Shown here piece by piece: positions 38,201 through 50,200 of a stretch of 64,000 nt of DNA. This DNA is from Panorpa germanica. Its lineage: Eukaryota; Arthropoda; Insecta; Mecoptera; Panorpidae. The stretch covers positions 7,626,001-7,690,000 of the forward strand of contig OY783203.1 in the NCBI GenBank assembly GCA_963678705.1, given 5' to 3'. The translations under genes were made by a program, and so were the position numbers. The notes under the pieces are model-generated. The model worked only from the letters and a program-made list of their open reading frames with translations, did no database searches and was not told where the DNA came from. Position 1 is the stretch's first letter; each line of letters begins with the position of its first letter.

Positions 38201-41200
38201 TTCGTATCTCGAAATAATTTTCTACGGACGCCCTTGGTTATTAGGTTATTAGTATTGTAATTGTGTGGATCACTCGAATGTAACTTATCTGCCCTTTATT
38301 AAAATTAAATTTATTTTTTTATATAATTCATCGAACGACACGAGGGAAACCGCAGGCAGCATTGAAACGATACATAAATAACTAATAATAACAAAATGTT
38401 AGTATAATTGTTACTGCCACAAAAGCAACGTTTAACTTCTTTGACCAGTAGCATTACTAAATTAACATTTCTTTTCTATCTGCACCTGCAACCAAATTAA
38501 TTAAAGGTATTATTTCTATTTTAGGTACGCCTTTCCATTACCGAAATTAACTGAAAATTGTAATCGTGTAATGTTCTTTCGCCATATAACCGGTGACGTT
38601 GCGAAATACTGTGTAAAAGACTTCCTGGTTCGAGCTATTATGACGACGGAGGTTAGAATGAGAGAAGACTTGTCTTTGGGAGATATTTTTATAATAGACT
38701 TAATAAATGTTCAAGCAGGACATCTATATAAATATCAACTTTCTGTTTTAAGAAGATTTATTGACTGTTTACAGGTATGTTCCTTGATTATATGAAGAAA
38801 ACAGTTATTGTATGTATAATATTTACATATCTGCTATATAAATGATTCAAAACTCTGTGACAAAATTGGACTTATACGTATATGGACGTATATGTACTTA
38901 ATTTACAAATCGAAAAAAAAATTGGTCAAATAATGTACAAATTGAAGAAAATATATTTTTGTAGTCAGTTTATATGAAAAATTATTTGTTGTTATATGTA
39001 AAATAAATATGAAACGAGTTTATTATTTCAATTTAAAAAGGAAATTAAAATTTGAAATGAAATTCAATTCACACACAAAAGACAGTCGTCGCTTGCGACG
39101 GAAGTAAACACTAGTATATTAAATTTCCGTAAATATTGAAAATGCAGACGTCGAGTTAGACGTTTAGAAGTTTAGGTTCTTCAAAGTTCAGATTCCAAGA
39201 AAAAATGTTAGAGTGGTGTAACCCTTTAAATCCTGATTTGATAGAAATTGTTACTTGATCTTTTTAGGGCTTTAAATTGAGAATCTGATTACAACTTTTA
39301 AAAAGTTCAATCGGTTTTGAATGAAAGCTGCTTTTGGTTAATTCAGATTTATTACACTCGTATCCAGTCAAATCAACAATGTATTGAATAATTCAATACG
39401 TTTTATCAGTTTAAGTAAATTTTCGACAGTGAAGTTTATCAATTAGTTTAATGCATTTTTAAAAACTTTCTTACAATTACATTCACAAATCATGGTATCG
39501 AATAAGTTTATCGCACTGAAATTCATCGCATAGCTTTTTATCTTAGGAGCAATTAATACTACGTAATACGTACAGCTTATGAAAAGCTTACCATTTCCTT
39601 GCCTTTTTTCTCTCTTCGCGTTCAACTGTTTCGCGATTATTACTTCTACATTTTGAATCTTTTGAGATAAAGTAAGTAACTGGCACCATTTTTCTTAAAG
39701 AAAACCTAGTAACTATTGAGTACTAATCTCGAATCTCGATTTTCGAGTGTTTGAGATCGATTTACGGGATGGATCCATTGGTATGAAAAAAATCGATTTT
39801 TTCGACTAAAAAAACCGATTCTTCGATTAATCGATCTCAGATCGCCATCCCTACCTCGAAGCTTCTGACTCTATCCACCCTTGTTACTTCTTGTCTTCCT
39901 CTTTGCATGTGACTTAATTAATAAATAACCCCTTAATTAATGAATATCAAACCCGAATACATCACCCGAAATCTGGTGTCAAGATCAATGGTCTCGGCCA
40001 CTGTGTCGTCACTATTATATTTATTTGTATATTCTAATTTCTATAGATTTTCTTTATAAGTGTAGTTCGCTAGTATACTTGTTCCTATTAATGTAAAATA
40101 TGAGTACTTGTACATTGTTTGCATTTGTTTGTTGTTCAATGGCATTTTGATCCAGGAGTACCGTAAGATATAACATATGATACCAGTACGTGTTCAATGC
40201 CGTTCCGTTTATTGATGATGGTAGTATAGTTATATCTAGCTGACTAGCTGGAACATAGTTCAAAGTATGCATTGATATGTAAATGTGTTAAACATTATCT
40301 ACTAAACATTATTAACATATCTCACAAGCTCTCACGGCTCAATGAATATGTCATATGTATTAGAGAGTTAAATTAATGTAGTCAGGTAGACAGATAGGTC
40401 GCGACTATTCAACTCTGTTTACTACGGTATACTCCAGGGGCCAGATAAATCACTCTAGATAAAAATACAAGCGATTGAAATATGTATTTGATATGTTTAA
40501 GCACTTTCTGAATCCATGCAGATGATATCAATATAAAAAAAAGTATTTTATCATTGTAGCAAGTGCAAGGTTTAAGGCCTATGACCGACTGAGGAATAAT
40601 TCTGCGTGGTTTTAATTCCATATACTAACACACGCGGAATTAAAATCGTGTAAATGACTCCATTATTTAGGAATTATTCCTCAGCCGAATCTAAGCCTAA
40701 AGAGTATACAATTTAATTCAAGAATTGAATATAATGTAACAGCTCTATTGCAAAAAAAAAAAAAAAGATGTAAAAACGCCTCAATCGGTGCCAGACTATA
40801 AAATGTGCTGAATCATGATGCCTGATTAAAGAGAATTTACTGTAATATTAAACACTGATAAGTGGTCTAGTACTGGTTTAGATTAGATGTGGCATCACAA
40901 AACTTGTGACTCTCCTTCCCCCTCTTGTAAATGTTGTGTCACACTTTGTGAATACCTCATTCCCCCTTTACATGTGACGCAATTAATTTAATTGGATGAC
41001 CCCTAAGTATGGTAAGTGTAAAATTCCACTTCGTGCCCTTTACCGATTGTTAAATTCGTACGCTCTGCGCAAAATTCGTGTTCGTTCGGATACCTGATTC
41101 TTTGCCCTGCAAACACGAACTATATGTGCAATCACGGCATTCGTACCCGAACACGCATTTGCCCCATTTTTCCCCATTTTCGTTGTGATGTTTTTTTATA

Positions 41201-44200
41201 AGAGATACTTGACAGGTGTCATAAGCAGAGAGTGTCAACCATAATGAAATGTTACAACATTGAACTATGTGCACTTATTGTTCAAGCTAATTATATAAGT
41301 GTCCTCACCGTACAGTAGTCGAGACCACATATGATACTATTCACGTGGTCGCAGACGATATTTGTGAACAATATTAAAATCATATGCGGTCCATTGCAGT
41401 ACCGATAATGAATCTAGGCTGATACAATTTCACACTTTTATTTCCTACTCTTGATTGTCATTTTCTTTAAATGTCATAGAACATCAGTCGTCAGTAGCTA
41501 CATGAATTTTATTAAATAAAACCGAATCTAATTACCGCAAAACGGATCAAAATTAAAATTTTGCCAGTATCAAATCAATAAGCAATAGGAAACCTTAATA
41601 GGCATGTAATAAATTTCAGTAAAATGCAATTAATTCTTTTTAAAGTAATTACTTTATTCCATTATAAAAAATTACTAAAGTAGTGTCACTAAAATCACTG
41701 TAACTCGTAAAGTATTTGTCGGAATGTTATGAAGTTTTAACATAAATCATTTGTCAATAGTGACATCATTATTGAAGGATGTGTTATACAATACAAGATG
41801 TTCAAGTGGTGCCGAATGAGTATATGACTCCTATTATTACAGAAATCTTGTAATCTCTAACTCTCACATCAAGTGCAACACGAAAAGATTGTATCTAATT
41901 TTAAATTAAAATGTCTCTAAGTTTAAATATTCTCTTTACGATTAAATTTATCAAACAGGAAATTTAAAGCTCTGTTTAAAATATATCGTCTAAAAGTTAA
42001 AATAAAGACAAACCTGACAAGTCAAATCGATATGTATTTATATAAATACATAAAAAAAAAGCAGGAAAAAGAAATACAAATAAATATGGGCTGTGAATTG
42101 AGGTCTTAGTAGTACGTTAACTTTAGGGATGCCAATCTGAAGGAAAAAACTATCGATGTAAATTGTAAATATAGAACATCGATGTTTAAAACTTTTTTTG
42201 ATTTTGTTTTTGATTTTTTTCGAACAAGCATAGCAGAGAGAGCCCTATTTATTTACCATTTACTATAATTATTGGACAAGTATAGTTCTACTAATATGAA
42301 AGTAAGACGTTTAATCATCACTTCTGGACATTATAATATATAAAAACTGAAAAGTGGACTCCATCTGTGTCTGCTTTAATGCTGCTGCCCGCTGTGTCTA
42401 TATTCTATTATTAAATCATTGATTAAAACATTTATTTACAACACTAGTATACACTGAATGATGACGTGTAACATGGTAAGGGTCTTGATACCACCTTAAA
42501 TGCAATGGGAATGGCCGCACGTTTCACGGTGTGGAAATGTAAAGGACTACTATAAATCAATCGAAGAAGAAGCGGTAGAGATTTATCAATGACGCGGCAT
42601 CAACCAAGTTCATCAGTTAGTTGTCCCGAATCAATTGCTTACACTCGTACATTGCATTGAGCAGACGATAAAGAATAAACACAGAAAAGGAAACATAAAA
42701 CAAAGCACTATCATACTGACTTATATTGATTTTGTGACACATATCACAACCAGTTCATATGAAGAATAAGATACTTCAAACAAAACAAAAAACACACTAC
42801 AATAACATCGATTTGTAAACGTATATCTGTTGTAATCAGAAAGTTAAATGATTAGTTACAAAATTAAATGTGTTAATTGTACACAGCGTCGAAAGAGTAT
42901 AGGGAATTTATAACTTAAAAGACCCGCGCAAATGATTTTATAAAAGTCTTTTTTTTTGTAAGGTGGTAGCACTATACACTCAGTATGAACGCTCATGTAA
43001 ATTCAGTTAAGTTAAGTTGATACAAATTTATCCTTTGATATTGATATAATTTTTGTTTATTATAAAACCATCAATTATTATTTACATTTATATCACAACG
43101 CTACAAATGACAAATATTCAAGAAATGTTGTCTATAAGATATATTAGTAGAAAGTTCATGCGACTGAGATGAGTGAGACACGTGAGCCTCTACTACACGT
43201 GACAGTCAATTACGTTTTACATGTCAAATACATTTGCAACAATTTTCTCTAAGTTGAAGAAAACATGTACATAAAAGTATTGGACACAATGAAAAGTAAA
43301 TATCATAATTTTACTTTGAAGAAATAAAGAATAGAAAAATTTATTTCTTTTTAACAATTTTTATCACTCTTTTTTAGTAACTTAGCAAGTGAGTTTTGTA
43401 AAGTAAAAGAAATAAAAAACAAATTGAAATGTTAATAAACTAATTATGGTAGTTTGGCTGTAAAGCCACTTTTCTTAAAAAATTTATAAAATTAAAATAT
43501 ATTTATAAAATAGGTATCAAAAAAAAAAATGAAATCGTTCTAGCGTTTGCAAAGCGAGACATTTATAATTAAACTGCACATAATTAAATTACATGCAACG
43601 GACCCATAAAGTATAAAAAGACATAGTTTCGTGTATATCTGAAAAACAGTTTTTAGAAATGCTATAAAAAAACTAATATTTCATAATGCAAATTTTCATT
43701 TCATAAGGAAAATTTAGAAATTTAGATACCACAATTTTGGCAACTAGGGACTAGTACTAGTAAGATGGCTTTAAAACTTACATACACTTCTATAGGATAT
43801 ACGGCATTGGGATTGGCAGTGTTGCCGCATTCATTTTTGTTAAAAGTGTGATTGTATTAGACTTTCTATATATTTAACGAAAAATAGTTACATATTAGCA
43901 TCAACATTAATTACAGCTTAGTAACAAGAGAAATATATTCTACAGAAATATTATCAACAATGAAAGCTGAAAAATTCAAAGAATCTGTCAGCCTATGTGT
44001 TAAGGAATGTTTGTATACGAGTATTTTGCGTATTCCATAACAGTCAATACATTTTCAAACTATAACGAAAGATATCCTTATAAGTAAGATATTTGTGTTG
44101 CATATTTCTTATACAACTTCAAGTTTACATCTTTGAAAGAAAAACAAGATACAAATTATTTGAAACATTATTATAAGAAATATTTTAAGTGATTGATCAA

Positions 44201-47200
44201 GAAAATTCCAAATAACAGTTTACTGTAACAAATATTTAGCTATAGTTCAAATTGCGAGAGTTCGCCGGCGACACATACTTAAAACAAGTTGTGGGGTATA
44301 AACTGCCGATATAACTAAAAAATACTGACTCACTTATTTTTCTATAATGTGTATAGAAACGAATAAGATAATATTCATTATCGTATTATAGATTTATACC
44401 GCTCTTATAACCTCTTTTAAGTATAAGTCGCCGCCGAACTATCGTGATTTGGACTATAATACTTTCTTTATAAACATCTACGCAATAATACTACTGATGT
44501 ACAATTATTCTGTCGGGATGCTTTTGTGGGGATAAAGCAGCTAATCGCAGAGTGGTAAAAATGTAAACTCTCTTTTCACTGCTCGGTTATTCAATACTCA
44601 ATTCTATTCCACTTTGATCTCGGTTGTCTTTGATATATATGACATATATCTTTGTTTCGTCTATAAGGTCTTCATCACTTTAAGTGTTAATGTCTAAAAC
44701 CAAGACCTTTTAACCAATAATCAATTTTATTGTTTAATATATACTATTAGTGTTATTAGTTGTATTTATTTGTAATGTTTTTGCCATTAGGCACTATTTT
44801 CTTCCGTCTTAAATCATTAAATTACATATTATTGTGGTTTATTAAAATATAAAATAAAAGACTCTTTTGAATTTTCAAATCATTAGCCGCTGCGTTAATT
44901 TTAGCCCCAAACTCTAGTAATTTGAACTATATATAAATAAAATAGATAGTAGTAAGTATAATATAACCACAAAAGCAGAACTTTATATAAAATACAAAAT
45001 TTGCATATATTTTATCGAGTAATTAAATATTAAAATCTCATATTGATTGTCCATTCTGTTAGATTACGTTAATAGCCAGCTATTCTAAATGTTAAACGAT
45101 AAATTGTCCATTATTTACTGTGTGATGCTATTAGAAGATAACAACTGTATCATCGTAATTATTTATATACAGGGCTAGTCAGTGGGCCTGTAAAATTATA
45201 CTTTATTATAACAGTTTCTGCAATGTAAAATAATGTTTAGGTGCAGTTTCCAATTAATGTTCTTGTTCAATATTCGTGTCTAACCCTGCAGAGGACATTG
45301 GTTGATACTTTTGTTCTATTCGTATATAACTGTAGCTTAACCAAGCAACACATCTACACTAAATTTTTCGTTAGCTCATTGTGGTCGGTTTTTGACAAAC
45401 TTAGAATTGAATAATTAATTTTTAGGATACGCTTTAGTTATAACTGAAGTTTAACTGACTGTGACTATTTATTCATACCTATTTAGGAACATCTAAAACA
45501 CGAAAAGGAAAGAAATTGTTGATTTAACATTCCGCGACGCAACAGGAATCTATTTTAAATCATACGATATTTTTAATATATAAATAAAAATAATTTTGAT
45601 GAGAATATTTAAAGGCATACATAGTTCGAATAATATGCATTGCTTCTTCATCATGCTATTCTACACTGATCTAATATTGTAAAAGATATGAGATTAGTCC
45701 AAAATATGCAGAAATAATTTCTAATTTTTTATATTGAAGTTAACTTAATATAATGAATTTAAAACATACACAAAACTAGCATTGGTAAAGAGAGTGCGCT
45801 AAGAATACTTATTTCTTATATGTTTAAGAATTTAAAATAAGAAACATCAAGTTTAAATTTTTGACTTATGTCAAAAAAATTACATCAAAATTTCGAATCA
45901 CAAGCAGAAAATTGTCTTGCAATACAACATTCAAACTTGCGGCGCTTGCCACAAGATAATTCACATGTTCATTTTCTTCTTCATATATAAAAATTGTCTT
46001 GCAATGAAGTACACTTGCTAGCTTACTACTACCTAATTATAGTGTTAAAATTATAATATAAAATATAAAAGTATAAAATTATAGTGTATAAATTTATAAA
46101 TAAATTTGTTTACTAAAAAAATACATCAAATTTTAGTAGGTTAACTTTACGTAAACTTTTGCCATTATTCTATGTAATATTTACATTTTCTGTTTATCAG
46201 GAAGGGAAGCGGAACGAAATGCTCTTAAAATAGGCTACAGCAATCTAAATTTAACCCTTTATATACACATATAGTTTCAATTATTTTCTTCATTAATGAA
46301 CCCTATATATTATGAAATTCTATACCATCATTAGACCTTCATTTTGACTGATCTTCCTCACTCTCCCACTAACTCACCCGAAAGGACCACATATTTGTAA
46401 TATAATATTACATAATATACATTTCTGAAATGCTACGGTAATTTTAATGTAGTTAATAAGCCAAAGCTTGAAAAATATTTGATAAATGACGTTTAATTCA
46501 TTAATAGTGCGGTTGCTGTCACTATACAATTTAAAGTGTAATTTTGTGTTCAATTTAGCACAACAAAATTAACAAACACAGAATATTATAAGGTAGAAAT
46601 ATAAATACAAATAGGTTACATAAATGTTCTCCGTTTTACTTTAATTCCTTATTAAATAACATACAAACTACTACAAACAGCTATACAAAATACTATCGGA
46701 TTAGGTATAAATGTATTTTATTTTATTCGGCAAGGTTTTTAATCCCAATTTGCATCAAATGACTCGTGTATTACAATCGGAAATACGATCATTCCCGATA
46801 GACAACGATAGTACACGACCGGTATTAGAATCATCGTGTGCCGCATATGTGCCTTCACATCGTCTAGAGATAATATCAGAAGATAGAAAGTGCCTCGAAA
46901 TGAGCATTTAATTGACCTTGGCTTAGATCAATTGATTTCGTACATAGTTAAAGTTAATTGAAATAGAATCGAAAATCCTGCTGCTCCAGATACAGTATTA
47001 GAACTATTTATTAGCAATAAATATTAGAGGTATTTGTAATGAAATTATGCCACTAGTGTTGTGTATGTAGCTGTATGTTTATTATATTTTGATGATATGA
47101 ATTTCCTAAACATCTCAACAGTCTAGAAGTAAAAAGGGAATGGAAACTAACATGATATTTATACTACTGTTTATGATATTTTATTAAAAATATTACTTCA

Positions 47201-50200
47201 TTAATCGATATTTAAATATACAATTATGAGTATATAAACAAATCCTGGCCATTTTAATAGAGAAGAATAACCTGTAAGACACTCTCATATATTGTCTTGA
47301 AGAACATGGTGAACAAATTTACACTGGATGAAACGCAATGCTTTACAAAAAATTAACAATTAATTATTTAGATTACAGTATAAGGATTTGAACTTCATAA
47401 TTTTAAAAAAAATTCAACATAAGGGCCACATCTTTGTCAGCACTGTTACATTTTCTGTTAAGCTTTCTAAATGAATATAATTTTTTGAATGTTTCAAATT
47501 CTTTAACCGTGATTGTTTCATTATGACTAATGCTATTGTATTGAATATCGATTCAAAACGACTAAAATAATGACCGACTTTCCTATCGCGTGTGTTATGG
47601 GGTTGTAAATTACAAACATATTCCTAAAACAGGTAGGGAAGAATTTTTTTGAGTATTATCCTAAATTATATTTGCTTCTAAAGGTAGTATTCCGCGAGAG
47701 GAAAGGAAGATTTAACTAAAAGACATTTAAGGTCAATTGAAATAAGGATAGCTATAAATATGACAAGTATGTACAATGTACAATAACTAACTTTAAAAAT
47801 AAAAGACAAAATAATAAAATGAAAAATAAGAAATAGATGCTCAAAAATATAAAAATTATTGAAAATTTCCTTTATTTTTAGAATTGTTTCCCAACAAAAA
47901 TATTAGAGATACATTTTCTAAATGCACCGTACTTCATGGATAAAATACTGGCTCTGCTGAAACCATTACTAGGAGAAAAACAAGTAAGTACTAATTGTTA
48001 TTATACTTGATTGTTTCTTATACAATTTGTGCCACAAACAAATTTAGAATTACTGTAGGCTTTAACGCAAATCGCGGCTATGTAATTTGGATGGAGTTTT
48101 TAATTCATTCATTTAAAATAAACTATAGTAAAAAAACGACTATTTAAACAAGACATACTCAACCTTTTTTACCACCGTGCCGTTGCATTCTTTTGCCACA
48201 CTCAGCAGGCGAAATTATTTAATATAAGCTGACTTAGGTCTAACTGCCCACTGATACGGCACGCCGCATGCGGCACGTGTTTGTGCTTCTTATGTATAGC
48301 TTGCCGTGTCTTATTCAGTGGGCGGTAATCCATATACAGCCATTCTTGCCGCATCCGCTGAATTTTGTTGGTTTAGTTATTTTCGTTTAGTTTAAGATAT
48401 ACATAATCATAATTAGAGATTTGCAAAAACAATCAGGCAGCGATGTTATATCACATATATTAGACCAAAACTATCAACACAGTTGGAGATCGTCGGTGAT
48501 ACATAATACAATATAAAACGTTTAATTAGTTTAAAATTGCCACAACTGAGATGTTGTTATTACTTATAGGCCCTCACTCCAATGGCTCAAATTTCATAAA
48601 TCAAATTAAAAAGTCAAACACTCATACTCATATAACAAATAGACAACCAATCAAAAGTTTTAAGTATCCTTATGATATCATTTTTAAAGTTATTTTTCAT
48701 AAATTCGTTAAGTCCAGTTAAGTTTTACTTCGTGTCTTTCATCTTTCTTTCTGGGTGAAAGCATTTACTTTAGATAAACTCTCCAAGAATTTAAGTTTGT
48801 CTTTGCCCTTTACTGTAGAATGGTTTTAAGATTTGCTACTATGCTTTGTTTCTGAGATTGCACAAAATAGATAACGCGGTTAGAATTCTCTTGTCATTAA
48901 CTATATTTCTTGGGGATTAAAAGTGCTACTCTACTGCAGTTACCATTGTCTGCGATTAAGATTATAAATGGAAGTACGAGTTATATAAAGGGGATGCGTA
49001 ATGTACTTAGTCTTTCCTTTAATCCTACAGAATTGTACTATGAGAAAATTTAATTCATAATTGATGTTGTTTTAGTTTTCATTTAGAAATATAAATCCGT
49101 ACTGAAAATTAATCAAAATAATGACATTTTAGCTTTGAAGGATATATTTGCCTTAAGCTAATATTAATACATGAACAAATGTATTATTACTTAAAATCTT
49201 GTAATTATTTAAAAGCTTTCAATATTGTTATTTAAGTTCTTACTGTTGGGATTTATTATGGAGTAAGAGGTCAATTAGTTTAAAAGATGACTGGATTTAA
49301 ACGACAATGAAATGTTTTTCTAAAGTTATCCCAAGCCTCAGGTTCGAACACATCAATAAGATAGCTGAATGACATGTAGAGAGTGCCACTATTACAATTC
49401 TATATAATTTAAGTATCAACCTTCAAACGATATGTGTCAAATTTTCATGACATTCCGGTCATTACCTAATCTGAATTTCATGTATTGATAAAGCATTGCT
49501 TGTATTGTGAAAAAATACCGAATCCAAATAACATTTGTCAAGCCATTGCTTTGCGTGAACGGCATGTGATACAAGTTTGTATTTTTCTATAAATTTTTAT
49601 TCTAGAATCTTAAATTCATGAAATCAAAACTGTCTAATAATTCTAGACGTTAGATCAAAATACTAGTGCACTTTATAAAAGAGGTTTATAATAAAAGTGG
49701 ATATGGATTCACTTTAGCACTGAAACAAAAAAAAAGGTTTTTTTTTCCCTAAACAAAAAGAAAGTTACATCATATTGATGACATTCATTTATTTCATGAC
49801 AACCCATTAGGTTGACAGATTTTAAGATTCTGAGATCATATTATGTGTAATATCTTGCTGCCAATAAGTGTAAAAATTATTTATAGCATACAACCAACTA
49901 ATCTAAATAACAACAAAACCCAGAAAAACCCGAAGACACATTTTCCTGCAACATCTTGTATAAATAATAAATTTTAGTGCGTTATTACCTCATTGACAAT
50001 GTTTTACCAACGGGTATATTATATTAACTAATTATTCATTGTAAAATATTTATTTACAGATAATAATACATGAAGCAAACTCATCAACACTCTTTAACTA
50101 TGTGTCAAAAAAGATGCTTCCTCTAGAATACAACGGGGAGGCCCCATCGTTGGATGAATTAAACGGTGCGTCTATAAAATTTGTTAATAATCTACAATTT

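Larger units (their letters stand above)
32281..38524 (+). other. intron 1 of the CRAL-TRIO gene (6.2 kb)
   Basis: Bounded by GTAAGT and TTTCTATTTTAG. Contains the SINE / TIR element / TTAA element nest (32611-34131), a truncated GGCGGCGACT MITE (35762-35850), repeat D (35853-35907), repeat C (37051-37350) and a short GA repeat (38102-38118). I see no additional exon. Confidence 0.75.
38775..47881 (+). other. intron 2 of the CRAL-TRIO gene (9.1 kb)
   Basis: Bounded by GTATGT and TTTATTTTTAG. Holds a TAGGGATGG-type AT-rich foldback (about 39720-39856), repeat D fragments, a SINE head (39942-40011), a 131-bp foldback MITE (40571-40701), repeat C (41630-41820), a 214-bp MITE (44243-44456) and a MITE end (44884-44929). 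An unidentified open stretch lies at 46711-46911. No exon of the carrier gene is missing by frame. Confidence 0.75.
47984..50059 (+). other. intron 3 of the CRAL-TRIO gene (2.1 kb)
   Basis: Bounded by GTAAGT and TATTTACAG. Contains a small foldback (48241-48328), SINE fragments (48436-48515 and 49905-49940) and an inverted repeat C copy (49345-49565). Confidence 0.75.

Noticed and set aside
39720-39856. AT-rich inverted TCGATTTTT/AAATCGA block ending in AGATCGCCATCCCTA
   Set aside because: It resembles TAGGGATGG-type elements and a similar start lies at about 42126, but the limits and arms are too worn to list as a feature.
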